Source: Manis javanica
Lineage: Eukaryota; Chordata; Mammalia; Pholidota; Manidae
Assembly: GCF_040802235.1 (NCBI RefSeq)
Contig: NC_133161.1
Location: 106,471,001 to 106,535,000, forward strand
Length of the DNA stretch: 64,000 bases
Reading direction: 5' to 3'
Part shown: positions 45,931 to 58,839 of the stretch, in pieces
How positions within the stretch are numbered: the first letter of the stretch is position 1
Layout: each line of letters begins with the position of its first letter
The notes under the pieces: generated by a model
The model's input: only the letters and a program-made list of their open reading frames with translations
What the model was told of the DNA's origin: nothing
Databases searched by the model: none
Translations under genes and position numbers: made by a program

Positions 45931-46785
45931 GCTTCCGTGGCCTGTGACTTGCGTGGCCCTGTGAATCATGCTAACACAGATACCCTGAAACAAATGTGAT
46001 GAACCACCCTTGGGGTACCAGCACCCTCCTCTGTCCTGTTCCCAACTTTTTTATAAAAAGGACTTCTTTTTTATAAAATTGCTTAGGTTTTAAGCTCCCC
46101 CAAATCTGAACCACCTCCAGTTGGGAAAATCAAAAGAATGAGTAGTCATGGGACTGAAAACCTCAACAGAACTATTCACTTTAAAACAATGAAATAGATA
46201 TTTTCAAATGTTTTGACTCCATTAAGATTTGTAAAAATGTTTCCTTTGTCATATATGTTACTTATCAGTCTATCAATATGATTGTAATGCAAGTGTTCCT
46301 CTCTGTGTAATTAATGTTTTAATTACATTAATTAAACCAGACAGAATTTGTTTTATATATCAGACATTTTAATCAGATTTAGTGTGACTACACCCAGCTA
46401 TATAACTGATTGAACTTAATTTGAATTTGTATATATGCTTTTTCCAATAAATGATCCCAGTGTTCCCATCTGTAAAAAGAAGGGACTGGACCTCATGGTA
46501 GCCCATGTACCTTCCAAGTCTAAGGAAAATGGCCTGAAGTGGGGCTGCTGGTTCTTGTCCACTGAGGTCCCGGGTCCCCAGAGCAAGCACATCTCTGAGT
46601 GGCTGGGTGATCCCCCTTTTTGTGCCTCAGTGCCCTTGCCTGTCCAGCACCAACAAATGGCCTAAGTCAAGGGGCTGCAGGGAGGGCTCAGGGAGGCAAT
46701 GTGTGGAATACACAAATACAGCACTCGACAAAAGTTGACCATTTTATTTCTGCTGCTGCTGATGTCGTTTCTAGGTTGGTACCAT
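45931..46785. other. Intron 1, mostly unassigned
   Basis: 46,465-46,530 ('cccatctgtaaaaagaaggg' then 'actggacctcatggtagc') resembles a MIR3/L3-type remnant. The rest is unassigned. Confidence 0.45.
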
Positions 46786-47075
46786 CAAATACTGTAACCA
46801 TGAGCCGCAGTTGGTGGCTGTTGGGCACTTGAAATATGGCGCATCTGAACTAGTTCATAAAATATGAACTGAATTTGAAAAATTAGTATAAGAAAAAGTA
46901 TGTAAAAAAATCTCAATACTTTTCTGAATTAATTACACATTGAAATGAAAATATTTTGGGTATATTGCATTAAATGTTATTACAATTAGTTTCAGCTGTT
47001 TCTGTTTACTTTGGTATTAATGTGGCTGTTACAGAACTTTAAACGATGGATGTGGCATGCATCCGTTGTCAGGCA
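46786..47075. mobile_element. Non-autonomous hAT-type DNA transposon (MER33-like)
   Basis: 'ggctgttgggcacttgaaat' with 'atggcgcatctgaac', 'aagtatgtaaaaaaatctca', 'gaaaatattttgggtatatt' and 'cagctgtttctgtttacttt' matches a well-known old DNA-transposon family. I believe it is MER33 or a close relative. The name is less certain than the class. Confidence 0.65.
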
Positions 47076-48479
47076 GCCCTGTGGGTGCTGTGTGTGGTGA
47101 GTCCCAGAAATGGGCCCCATGTCTCATTACAACCTTGAATACGTCCTGGTTGCCTCCACTTCCAGCCCTTGTATCTGGGCCCAGAATGTTTTACATTTTA
47201 GGCTTTTTTTTTCTCTGAAGGACTGGCATTAATAGATTGAAAAATAAAAGCATTTGGGCAAACACGAATTATATTTGCATTCTGAGCAGTCCACTCTGGC
47301 CAAGGGGAGGTACTATTTAAGTCTAAATGCACCTGAAGTAAATGAAGTGAGATCCAGTAACTCACTCTTCTGGGAGACCCTCTGAGAAAGCACCATGAAA
47401 CCTGCTGGGGATTATGCTCTGCAAGTGGGCGCCATTCTCTTGGTGCCTCTTCAGTTAGTGGTCCTAGTCTGCCCCTTAGACACACATTAGCAATACTAGA
47501 TACTCTTGAGGAAAGCATTCTGTGGTCTGTGAGGCTTGGAAGCATGGCCTCCATGTGGCCCTCCTTGTGTACATTTCACATTAAAGATCACGGGAAGTCC
47601 TGTGGTGCAGAAGCCTAACGCCACCCCAGTCTATAATTACTTGACTAGCAGTCATTTTTTCAAAGACTACCTCTACTGCCCACACGGAACACAGTTTCAG
47701 AAGCACTTTTTTAAATGGGAAGGACCCACTCACCTGAACAGTGTTTTAAGGGAACCTCCAGAGATGTTTGGGAGATGAGTCTTCACTGATGGCCTTGTTG
47801 GAAGAAATTGATGATAAATGGACTTCTCTAAAAAGAGTGAAGAGGAAGAAACAGTAATTACTGTTCTGCAAAGATGTCAACCTTTTATCAATACCATTCT
47901 TATTCTTGCTTTGTCAAATAATATTGAAAAAGAATGCCTTGTTTAGATAAGGAAAAAGGTCTGCCTTAAATTTATACTTATTTATAATTGGTCTATTTCC
48001 AGAAAATAGCTAATACATCTAATGAATCACAAGTATGAGGGGCCCATTCCAGCAGAATTGTGCAGTAATGAGAGCAGTGGTGGAGGGGAGGAGAGGTCTC
48101 TGCAGGAGCCATAGGCGGATGGTGGCTGCTCCTGAGCATGAAAACCGCGCCTGAGCCTTCTGGTTGCTGAGAAGGCCTTTTCAGGGTCACAGCCCAACTC
48201 GAGACCTGATCCAAGTGCCACCACGGTTGTAATCTCAAGGCCAGCTCGGAGGCAGCTCCCCTAACATCCAGTCACTCACTGTTCAGTTTAATGGATTTTG
48301 CGTCCTGGAGTATTGTTGTGCATAGAAACTTCATAAAAAAGGCGAGAGAGAAACAATGTTTTCAATCAAAATGTTTTCTAAAGAAACCTAATTTTTTCAA
48401 TCAAAATACTGTTTAAATGGAAAATATATTTGTATTCTTATTCTGGTGTTCTGCTTTTAAAAGATTAAGATTAGAGTAA
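47076..48479. other. Intron 1, nothing identified
   Basis: No feature recognised. The minus frame 47,198-47,554 is isolated. 48,350-48,420 contains two diverged copies of a 'ttttcaatcaaaatgttttc'-like unit. Confidence 0.5.
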
Positions 48480-49388
48480 AAGAATCTGTGCACAACCATA
48501 CATCTGATAAAGGATTCCTTTCCAAACTATATAAGGAATTCATACAACTAAACAGCAAAAAAAACCCCACAAGTAATCCAACTAAAAAATGAGCAAAGGA
48601 CCTGAATAGGTATTTTTCCAAAGAAGACACACAGAGGCCAATAGGTACATGAAAAGATGCTCCACATCACTATTCATCAGGGAGATGCAAATGAAAGCCA
48701 CACTGAGGTACCACCTCAGACCAGCCAGAAGGGCTCTTATCAAAAAGGTAAAAACAGTGTGGAGATCCTTCAAAAAATTAAAAATAGAATTACCATATGA
48801 TCTAGCAGCTTCTGAGTATATATCCAAAGGAAACTAAATCAGTATCTCAGGAGAGGTACCCCCGTGTTCCCTGCAGCATTATTTACAATAGCCAATATAT
48901 GGAAACAACATAAGTATCCATCAAATAGTTGAATGGATAAAGAAAATGTAGTGTGTGTGTGTGTACATATACACACAATGGAGTATTATTCAGTTATAAA
49001 AAAAGAAGGAAATCCTGCCATTTGTGACAATATGGGTGAGCCTGGAGGACATTATCCTGTGTAAAATAAGCCAGATACAGAAATAAAAGTACTGTATCAT
49101 CCCACTTATGTGTGGAGTCTAAAAAAAAAGGACACATAGAAATAGATAGCAGAGTGGTGGTGGCCAGGGACTGAGGCTGGGGGACATGTAGAACTGCTGG
49201 CCAAAGGTCACGAACTTCCAGTTATAAGGTGAATCATTTCTGGTGCTCTAACATACAGCATGGTAACAATAATAGATATAGATAATAATACAGTATTGTG
49301 TGCCTGAAGTTTGCTAAGACAGATCTTAAGTGTTCCCACCCACATACAAAAAAGTAACTGTGAGGTGCTAGGTTAAAAAAAAAGAAAT
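48480..49388 (+). mobile_element. LINE-1 3' end, sense, 5'-truncated
   Basis: The end of ORF2 and the 3'UTR are clear: 'aaaatgagcaaaggacctga', 'gaaagccacactgaggtacc', 'ttacaatagccaatatatgg' and 'aatggagtattattcagtta'. The 3'UTR gives 'gtgtgcctgaagtttgctaa', ending in an A-run at about 49,375-49,384. The copy is better preserved than the L1M relics elsewhere. A short (GT)n lies inside at 48,951-48,964. Confidence 0.92.
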
Positions 49389-50019
49389 ATTTGTGCTATA
49401 TTACCTAAATGCATATTATGATATGGCTAGAAAGTAATGAGTCAAATGCTAATTCATTTGGCATATTCATTAACTAGGAAAATATTCTACTGAGGAGAAG
49501 AAACTTCTATTTAATTTTTAACTCATCATTTTCTGTTTCTTAATATACAGCAGGTATATGTATATACATTATAATTAAGTAACTAATCATCTGTTCAGGG
49601 AATTTCTCAAAATGTTCTTTGCTAACAGGGATGATGGTCAAAAATACTTAGACCTTCCTGCTCTATCTAGTCCACAGTTCCCAGTCAGTAATGAGGGGTA
49701 TTTATTATAATATATTTTTTAACGAAGTGTCTTACTCCAAGGCAATGCAATGTGAGAACAGTAGGTGACAAGCATGTGTGTGTGTGTAAAGCTGTTCAAG
49801 CTTCTTCCAAGGCCCCACGTGGAATGTGAACCATAAGTGCTGATTAAGTTGACGAAGTTTAGATAAACACAGCTGGGACAGCCCTGATGGCCTTTGGGTG
49901 GCCTTGGACACACTGATTTCCCTTTGGAGATGTACGTATACATCTTAGCACAGTAGGACCTTCCGTGGTGCTTTTAAAGTAGTTTTGTCTGTTTTTTTGG
50001 TTAACAGACTTCCATGGGA
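49389..50019. other. Intron 1, nothing identified
   Basis: AT-rich, with a (GT)6 run near 49,777. No gene. Confidence 0.5.
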
Positions 50020-50245
50020 CCATTAGAATGCAGTGGTTAAGGACGTCTCTTTCTAGACAGATGGGGGTCAGCCTGGGGCTGCAGCTCCCACGTCACCGGC
50101 GTCATTCCTCAGCTGTGGGTGAAGGAAGAGCCTTTACCAGTCCTTTCGGGGCCGTGAATGGGACCGTGGGTGTAGCATAGTACGGATGTTCATGACAAAT
50201 ATATGGCACCATCGGCATGGTTAGGTAAAATACCCTAGCAGCTGA
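50020..50245 (+). repeat. MIR, sense
   Basis: 'agaatgcagtggttaaggac', 'tcattcctcagctgtgggtg' and 'catagtacggatgttcatga' keep the MIR order in diverged form. Confidence 0.55.
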
Positions 50246-51112
50246 TTCAGGAGAAAAATAAGTTAGAACAGTTTTTCTTCTTTTGAAGGACTATAAGAAT
50301 TAAAATACCATAAAATGCTGATGATTCTCAGGAAGGAATATCAAATGCAGGTGGTCTGTGAATTAAAGGAAATCCAGACTACTGGTACAAATGGTGTGAA
50401 CAAGCCATTTACAGACACCAAACCAATACCCAGCAACAGTCCCCTGTTTCTGTCAGTGAATATTTCCCAGATCTGCCCCTCTGATTTTGGTGCAGACACC
50501 ATGTACCCTGGTTGGCCGCCTGCTTTCAGGGGTTCTTTGTAAGGATTTGTCCCAAACTGGGGAATATTTGTTCTTATGGGCTGTGTGTTTAAATTACAGT
50601 ATAAAACAGAAATAAAATCATCAGACCATTATTGCCTGAACTTGCAGCCACGACTCAAATCTTTTCCATGTGTATTTCCAACAGTTTATTGCCGATGTCA
50701 TTCTGACCTGGTGGCCAGTAGTGTCTGTAAAACATACAAAGGGTGACCCTGAATTTAAAATCAGCTCCAAACAAATTTTGTCATCCTAGTGTCTTTAGGC
50801 ACCTAATTCTCTGCGAGCTGTGTTCAGGGTCTTGGTTATGCTTTGATTGATCCAATGCTTATTATCATTCTCTGAGGGTAAATTTTACAGGAGTCATGTT
50901 ACATTTTTCTAAATGCTTACTATGTCAGTTTTAACCAGCATACTTCTTTGGAAAATTTAATCTGTATTTAATATTTTTTTAAAAAGAAAACACTGCTATG
51001 AATGTATGTTGTGTCTAAGATTTATCCACCTGACTCCCCATGGTTTTTAAAATAAGCAAGCATGGTTATGTTTGTGATATGAGAGATATTCAGGAAGTCC
51101 CAACTATTTTAT
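50246..51112. other. Intron 1, nothing identified
   Basis: No repeat family or gene recognised. Confidence 0.5.
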
Positions 51113-51139
51113 ACACACACACACACACACACACACACA
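51113..51139. repeat. (AC)n microsatellite in intron 1
   Basis: Uninterrupted AC repeat of about 13 units, the longest in this part of intron 1. It lies about 27 kb from exon 1. Confidence 0.95.
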
Positions 51140-52579
51140 ATTTGGCAAGAATACCAAGTCTGAGAAGCTGTTTGAAATTCTTCTGTCAGAAAAAAATTTT
51201 TTGTTATATTGTTATTAGCTGTGAGTGATTAGTAAAGATGTGTAGCCAGAACTTGTGTTCACACGTCCAGTGGCTTTTATCCAGTGGGCAGTGGTGTTCC
51301 AGAGGTAACTTGGGACAAAAGACCAGGGGGCTAGTAATGGAGGGTTAGGACCACAGCCTGGCTGGTTGGCCTCAGTTGCTTCCATAAGACCTGAAAGAAG
51401 AAAACCATTTAGGGAAAACCCCAGGTTATAAAGGATAACAGAGGCCAACTAGCTTAACTCTCACTAAGAAACATTCCTGCAGCATGGATCATGGAATGGC
51501 TGTGCATTAATAATTGAGAGCACAGATGCCCTACTGTTACATCAAGGATAGAACTGGAAACTCAAAGTGCTGTTTCTAAATAATATTTTTTGAAATAGAT
51601 GGTAGTACTTCTCTATCTTGCTAGTGCAACACTGTATTACATGAATCTCTACATTCAAATTGGTAAAAGTATAAATTCCATCCACATTATAAACTATAAT
51701 ATGATCCTTATAGATTGGATGCAGAAATGGTGATCATTTATATGTGCATAGAAAGTTCTACCCAAGGTTTCTAACCATGTGCAAGAAGCGTGAAGAGAAT
51801 AGAATTTTAACAGCTGTTCAGTGTGGGGAGAACTTGAAACTACTGCTCTCCTGCCCAGCAATTTCATTACCAAACAGCCTCCCACTTGTTACTGCACCCC
51901 AAGCACAGACCCCCAGAGACACAGGCGGCTGGGCCTTCCCCACCCAGCCCCGCCCAGAGTGTCAGGCTGGGCGAGCAGCCTGTGACTGCCCTGGCCACAC
52001 TACACCTCACCAGAGAAGGGAATTGTATACTTCTTCCGGAATTCACTTTCAACAATTGGGGGTCAGCTGTACCTCAGTGTCAGGCCCTCACGTTTCCCTC
52101 TCCTCCTCCAGACCTTTCCACTGTCAGCTCCTTGCTGAGCTGCTCCCAGCAGCAGATCCACCTCAGCCCTTTCAGAGACTGTGAGCAGGCCTCTGAGCAG
52201 CATGGAGCCCACAGAACAGGGAGCCGGACCTGTCTCAGGAACAGGACAACAGGGAGCAGGCAGGGCTCTTTTATTTATAAGGTGATCAACTCAAACAAGT
52301 CTGAGCTGTGTGTCCACAAGGTTGGAGGAGTGCAGAGCCCTGGCTTAGATGTGGCCAGAGGGCAGCCTTTAAAATGTGCCCTGGACAGAGTGTGGTGAAC
52401 ACTTTAATTGCAGACTTCCCACCTGTGCTCGCACATCCATGGACTCCCACCTGAGCTCTGAAAATGCTGCCTGAGTCTGTCCCACCCCGCCTCGCCCAGT
52501 CTCCCAGTAAAGCCCTGTGGCTGCCATCCTCCTCCTCTGCTGGATCTCCTTTGATCAGCTCTACCTTTTTATCTCTTTC
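51140..52579. other. Intron 1, nothing identified
   Basis: The overlapping + frames at 51,744-52,398 (146 and 170 codons) lie in moderately GC-rich sequence. They resemble no protein I know and lack splice context. Confidence 0.45.
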
Positions 52580-53045
52580 AAGCTATTTATAATTGTGCTA
52601 AAATGTACATAACACAAAATTTACCATGTTCACCATGTTTAAGCGTGCGGTGAAGTGGCAGTAAGCGCATCCTGTGGTGGAGCCTTCGCCACCCCTCCTC
52701 CATCCAGAACACTTGTCCTGTCGCAGAGCTGAAACGGTGCCCCATTAAACAGCTCCTTCTCCACCCCTCCCACCCCTGACAGCCACCTTTCTACTTTCTG
52801 TCACTGATTTTGACCTCAAGTGTTGGGGAATACAGTGTGTGTGTCCTTCTGTGACTTATGTCATTTAGCGTAATGTCCTCAAGGCTCACCATGTGTAGCA
52901 TATTGCAGAGTTCTCTTCCTTTTTAAGGCTGAACAGTATTCGGTTGCAGGTATTTGACACATGTTATCCATTCACCCACTGCCGACACTTTGTTGCTTCT
53001 ACCTTTTGGCTATTGTGGGAACTGCTGCTGTAAACATGGGTGTCC
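52580..53045 (-). repeat. LINE-1 3' end, antisense
   Basis: 'acataacacaaaatttacca', 'cctttttaaggctgaacagt' and 'ggctattgtgggaactgctg' with 'ctgtaaacatgggtgt' is the complement of an L1M 3' end. Confidence 0.85.
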
Positions 53046-53260
53046 ATTGTTCTCTCTTAAAGCCCAAATCTGATCAAGTCACCCCCAGCTTAAAACCATC
53101 AACAGCCCCCATTCCCCTGGGTAAAGGTGAGGCTCTCCTGTAGCTCTCCTGCCAGCCCTCCCTGGCTCATCTTTCCCACTGTCCTTGGTGAGGCCTTGCA
53201 TTTCCATGCATGTCCACTCCCTGCCCTCCATCTAGAATGCAATTACAATATGTCTTCCTG
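53046..53260 (+). repeat. L2 fragment, sense (first part)
   Basis: 'aatctgatcaagtcaccccc' with 'agcttaaaaccatcaacagc', then 'cactccctgccctccatcta', is the L2 3' coding end. It appears to continue at 53,815. Confidence 0.75.
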
Positions 53261-53814
53261 GTGCAGTCTTGTTTCTTCTTTCAAAAATAAAAAATAAAAA
53301 AACCAAAAGGGCTCAAGTGTGCCGGCCCCTGCGCAGTGCTTAGCACATGCCGGCTCCTCCTCGGTGTGGCCCCTTCACGAGCTTCTGTGTGTCTGTTACC
53401 TCTCAGGTCTGCACAGCACTGGGTTCCATTTGGAAAGGCTTGCTGATGTGTACACTCTTCTGGTTAAGTGCCCTTAGGTTAAGGAACCTTCCGCAAGTGG
53501 CAGCTGCTGGCCCACGGACACCCTTGCTCAGCCATTGTTCTGCAGACGCCAGGTGCTACCAGCACCTTAGCTCTTCGCATGAGTGTATCTGAGCACCGGA
53601 AAATGACCTGTGTGTCAGGCGTGGTCCCAGGAAACCTTTCCACAAAGGTGGGGTCCAGCCACAAAGATAGGGCCACTAACATCTGAGCTCTGCCGTCCAG
53701 AGCTAAGGGAACTCCCTGAGAACCCCACCTACTCACCGGCGCACGTTGCCCTCTGTCCTCCTGGCCCACTGCCTCCAGCCGCACTGGCTGCAGCTTAGGG
53801 TCTCCACCTGAAGT
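53261..53814. other. Insert between two L2 pieces
   Basis: Starts with an A-rich run (53,285-53,306). The intervening 550 bases may be a separate insertion, but I do not recognise it. Confidence 0.4.
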
Positions 53815-53990
53815 TCTTATTCCCTCAGGGCCTTTGAGCAAGCTGTGCCCTCTGCCTGGAAAGCTTTTCTCTGGACCTTCACTTGTAGGCTCCTTCTCAC
53901 CTCCAGAAGTTTTTGTTTGCTCTTTTAATGTCTCTGCAGATAAACTGTCCGCTCCCTCAGGGCAGAGCTCTTACCTGCTTCCCTCACTGT
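53815..53990 (+). repeat. L2 fragment, sense (second part)
   Basis: 'cagggcctttgagcaagctg', 'tgccctctgcctggaaagct' and 'aactgtccgctccctcaggg' continue the L2 order begun at 53,046. Confidence 0.8.
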
Positions 53991-54069
53991 GCACTCATGG
54001 AGCCCAGGGCTTCCTTTCCCCAGCAGCTCAACTGACTCAGAATGCTCTGGGCCGAGAGGAGACAGCTGG

Positions 54070-54245
54070 ACCCCAGCTCTGTGGCACCTTCTGTAGCTGT
54101 GTGACTGTGTCAAGGCCCATATTCTCCTGGGCCTCCATTTCCTCTTCCCTAAAATATGATGAAAATTCCCCTCTGGGTGCCTTGGAGGACTCCGGGAGGG
54201 ACAACGAGCCAGTGCCTTCACTCTTGTGTCAAGCAACAGTCAGCT
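54070..54245 (+). repeat. MIR, sense
   Basis: 'gaccccagctctgtggcacc', 'gtagctgtgtgactgtgtca' and 'tccatttcctcttccctaaa' match MIR well. Confidence 0.85.
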
Positions 54246-57200
54246 CAGAGTCTTGCAAAAGAGACCAGCACAATTCTTTCTTAGTGTCTGATCTGGTCAC
54301 TAAGTAAATAGGCATTGAGAAATGGGCTTTCAGGAGGCGATGTACCCACAGCCCTGATTGTGCACCTTCACCTGTGGTGGGGGGGCTCTTGCTTGAGTCC
54401 TCCACTTTTTAGCCCATTTTATTCTTCAAAAATAAGACTTTCCTTTCAGTAGTTTCAACAATCAATCAATCAACCATTAATAGTAATAATAATAGTGAGA
54501 GTAATCCTGTCCTACTCTGGCTGTGTTCTACTCAATGCAGGCTAAATGTGGCTCTCCCCAGAAGCCCCCAGGAGATCCTCACCCTCAGGTGTGCACCCCC
54601 TGGAGGAACAGGAGAAGCAGCAGCCAGATGGGCCCTGGCCTATGCCCTGCATTTGCTGCAGTGAGCGGTTGGCTAGCCTTTTGTACACGAGGATTGAAGG
54701 GCATGGCCAAGAGGCTAGCGGACAGGGCCCCGGGGAGACAGTGGTCTCTGGGGGGGTGCTTCAATGCACCTGACAAAGGTGGAGGTGCTGTTCTGGAAAA
54801 AGGTGAGAGCTTGTAGAGCACCTGAGTCTTCTTGACTTCTTGTTCCTGCTTTGCCCGAGCAGGCCAGCGATCCAGCCTCTCAAAGGCCACGTGAAGGTGA
54901 GACGGCAGAGGAGACAATTAAAGAAAATCTGGATTTCCAGTGTGGGGAGATTCCACCCCCACCCTTTTCTGAAAATTGTGCTTTTCAAAATTTGGGGGAT
55001 ATAATTTTGATGAGAAATGATGTTATTTTAGCTTTCTAACTCTTAGAGGATATTTGTGTTTCTTAGGTCAGGGAGAAAATGCACCCACCACACATTCTTC
55101 AGGGCAGACTTTTAATTATTACCAGTTTAATGCCTGCTTTGCTTATTTAAGGAAAATCCCTGTGGTTCACTGACAGGCTTCAGTGTCATAGCTCTGTGTT
55201 TGAGTAAGACTTCATGGCCCAACTCCTGCAGTAACTTACTGCTCAAGGTCCAGGGCTGGGGAGACCTCCTTGACCACTGGGAAGAAAGGACACGTCTAGA
55301 AATGAGACCAGCCATGCAGCCAAAGCCACTGCCACCAAGAGCTATGGGTGGTCTCAGCTCCAAAGGATGGTGCCTGTCTCCATTTACACGGGGGCATTTC
55401 ATTTGCCTGTGGCAACTTGTCAAGACCACCGTGGGACTTGGCATCTTTTTACCTTCTCCGAAATGTTCCAGTTCCATAGTCTTTGGAGCCGCCTCCCTCC
55501 TGTGCATGTTTTGTATTCCCAGGAGTTGCACAAAGCGATTACTGAACAACACCCTTTTCATTAGAGAGCTCGATTTACACTGCTTTCCTTTAGAAACAAT
55601 GCTGTTGACCTCAGGCAGAGGGGATCAGAGTGTGGCAGTGGCTTTGTGCTGGAAGGCCTGCTTGCAAGAAGCCATGAGAAGGTGACCTAGCCTTTCCCTG
55701 TCCCCAAACTGGTAGGCCTAGAGAAATGTGGATTATACAATTATTTGCTAGCTCCCCAGGGCCAAAAGGCAAAGATTACAGTTAAAATATGAAGGTTGGA
55801 GAACCTGATAATTCTACCTCCCTTGCCTAGGCAGGCCTGCCCGAGCCTCTCTGTGCCCGGCCTCCCTGTGTCCAGGCAACCTCGGTGCATTAGCACATTT
55901 CCTGGGAGGACATCTGATTCCTGGTCATTCCCTCAGGTGAGTCACATGAGCTCACATTTTTTTGAGGTCTTAACTGATCTGCTTTGCAATGAACTAATTT
56001 TTTTTTGAAGCAGACAAACCTGATTCTCAAAGGAGAGTGATGTTACTATCTTAAGTCTCTAAGGAAGAGTTTTCATTTTCCCAACTTAGAAAAAAGACTG
56101 CCCTCTCTCCTTCTCAGTGGAATATTTTCCACTTGTATTAATGATTGCTGAGTGTGGTACATGTCAGGAACTTCTGTCAACCCTGCAAGAGGAAAGTGTG
56201 ACCTCCCACACGGCCTGTTCTTGCTCATTCTGTGCCCTGTGTCCCCCTACCCACTACTCCCTTTCTGGAAGGTGGAAACATACCTGCTCACACCTGGCAG
56301 TTCACACCTCACTCCCTCAGACCCACTTAATCCTTAATCTGTGTTTCTCACATCTCTCAGGGCCAAACTCTTTTAAAGAAATATTCAAGTGCCCCAGCCT
56401 GTAGCAAGAACTTAGCCATTCTAGTTCAACCCCCAACTCAACCTTGGCTGACCTTGAGCAGGTTTCTCAGAATTTCATTCCCAACTTGTCCTCCCTCCAT
56501 GTGTGTATGTGCATGTGTGTAGAACTAAGTTAACATTGCACTGAAAACACCACCTGAGGATTTAAAAACTGCTTTGAAGACAGGGAAGGCCATGTTTGCC
56601 CCAACAGGAGTGGCATGGGCCTGGGCAGATGTGGCCTTAATGGAGCCATGCCAGGCCTTCCTTTAGTGGCTGCTGCTTCCTGGATCTCCTGTGGGCACTG
56701 GGGCTCAGCACGAGGGAAGACTGCCCACATCTCTCAGCACATATGGTACTCCAGCATCCAACATTAAACAAGATGGTGTCTTTTATTCCAAAAATCAGGA
56801 CAAGGCTGAATGCAGGAAATCCGCATAGGACAGTCTGAGTGCCTGTGGCAGGATCCCTGGATCTGGAGCAGGGATGGTGGGCAGTGTCATCCCCATCCCT
56901 CGTGTGCTGGGTCCTTGGGTTTTCCTCTTGGCATGCTGCTCTGATCTTCAGGTCAGGGTCTCCCCATGCCATCCACAGCCCATCCTCCTGCTTGTTCTAA
57001 ATGTTCTTCTCCATGTTCATGGTTGGCGACCTGGGGGCAGTGCCCTCACCACCAGCCCAGGCCTCCCATCTGCACCCTTGTTTCCAGAGCCCCTGGGAGG
57101 TTGTACCCTAAGCACTTCAGGGTCAGATGTGCAACTGCACCTCCTCCTGCAGTGCTCCAGAGAACTGCCCTTCTCTTCACAGGTGCACCGGGCCCCTCTG

Positions 57201-57364
57201 ACGGCCTCGGCTCCCCCTTCACCCACCCTGCCCTTTGGGTCCTCATCATGACTGTCCTGGCTGTCAGCCCTCAACAGCTCACATGAGAAGGGCTGTAGCT
57301 GTCTCCTGTTCATCTCCCTTGCCTAGTGTAGAGCTTGTCTGTGTTGCTGCTAGAGCAGTCCTGA
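54246..57364. other. Intron 1, no gene recognised
   Basis: Moderately GC-rich in places (54,540-54,900; 56,850-57,290), with overlapping 90-160-codon frames on both strands. None resembles a known protein and none is flanked by a convincing acceptor and donor pair. A short CAAT-type run lies at 54,460-54,475. Confidence 0.45.
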
Positions 57365-57520
57365 GAACATGGTTCTCAACCTCAGATGCACATTGGAATC
57401 CTTAAAAAATCCTAACACTCACTCCAGTCCTTGAGATTCTTCCATAATTGCCTGGAATGGGGCCTCATATCTTGTGAAAGCTCTCCAGTTAGTAATGCAT
57501 AGTTAGGACTGTTCTAAAAG
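57365..57520. mobile_element. MER5-type hAT fragment
   Basis: 'catggttctcaacctcagat' with 'gcacattggaatcc' and 'cactccagtccttgagattc' match the left half of MER5. Confidence 0.6.
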
Positions 57521-57985
57521 CCAATCTCATCAGGTCACTTGCTGATCCAATTACCTCTTTTAGGTAGCTCCCTTATCCAAAGTGCAAAACTGAACTTATG
57601 TGGAATCAGTATATTCGCTTTCACTTGTGCATTAATTCATTCAGCCCACAGATGTTGTCTAGGAACTGATTACTGTAATTGCAGGTAACAAGTGATATGA
57701 ATACTGGTACACATGATTGTTTCCCTCATAAATGCATGACCTATGGGTCTGTCCTTGAACTGATCACATCTAGTCTCCAGCTTCCTCTCTAACCTTACTC
57801 TGTCCTTCCCCAGTGACCCCTCCCACCACACATACCAGGGTCACTGTTGTTGAATTTAGTCCTGAACTCCTTTGTGCGTGATTTACTTTTTTCGTTCACC
57901 TGTATTTTTTCTTCCCAGTTAGATTTCCATCTACTTGAGGTTAGTTTCTTGGGCTTCATTCTTTCAGTATTTGGCATGAACCAGA
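57521..57985 (+). repeat. L2-like 3' fragment, sense
   Basis: 'tgaactcctttgtgcgtgat' and 'gatttccatctacttgaggt' through 'cagtatttggcatgaa' resemble a diverged L2 3' end. The 5' part is a guess. Confidence 0.45.
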
Positions 57986-58839
57986 TGAAGGAGGGCAACT
58001 TCTCTGAGCCTGAATCTCTTCATTTGTATAATAAAACATTGGGTTGGCTGATCTGTTGGGTTCCTCCAACTTGGAGCTTGCATTTGCCCTTAATAATGAA
58101 GGGGTTCTGCAATGGTTTATCAGTTAAAAACAGTTAAAAATTGACAATGGTTTGTCAATTAAAAACTCGACTCAAAAGAGTGAGTTAGGTCCTTGGCTAT
58201 AACAAATGATTCACAAAACTTGGAAAACCAGATAGGTGAGGAAAGATTGAATAAAGGTATTTTGTGATTGCAATGTTGATAGCTTAAGAGATTTATGGAA
58301 AATTCATGAGTGTTCTCAGTGTTTAAGTAAAATATTGATGTTTTTATGTGTAGGGAAAAACCTGGAAAATTAAGGAACCAGTGCTACTTAGATAATTTCT
58401 AAGACTAACATTTTTGACCCAAAGATTTGATTTCCACTGACTTTCAAACCGGTGATGGGTAGTCAGGATGTGACTCTTTCTCAGAAAAGTACTTTGTGCT
58501 TATCTGAACAAATTCATTTGATCATGAGAGTGGAATATGATGGATTTTTACCTCATTTGCCCATTGTGGTTCGACTTTCACATGTCACTGGAATTTTGTG
58601 TGGCTGCTGTGCCTTTAGCAACCAACTGATAAATAATAGAGTGACTTAAATTAACATGGAAAAATTTGACTTCAGGTTCATTTGTAGGTCAGAAGTCCAT
58701 GTGTTTCCTTAGTCTGTTTATCGCCCAGTCATCTCATGGAAAATTGTCAGCTTTTGGTGTGGAAGTAATTTTTTTGAAGGCACTACTTGTCAAATGACTG
58801 ACGGAATGAAAAACACCAGTTGCATAAGTGTGAAAAGAT
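57986..58839. other. Intron 1 with a small direct repeat
   Basis: 58,110-58,131 and 58,145-58,166 are two diverged 22-bp copies. An 8-bp inverted repeat AATTGACA/TGTCAATT with a 6-base loop lies at 58,139-58,160. Otherwise unassigned. Confidence 0.6.

Noticed and set aside
51744..52398. Overlapping 146- and 170-codon + frames in intron 1
   Set aside because: No exon signals, no recognisable domain and proline/serine-rich low-information composition.
55127..55685. Paired 144-codon minus and 161-codon + frames
   Set aside because: They are complementary shadows of each other. Neither has a recognisable motif or splice context.
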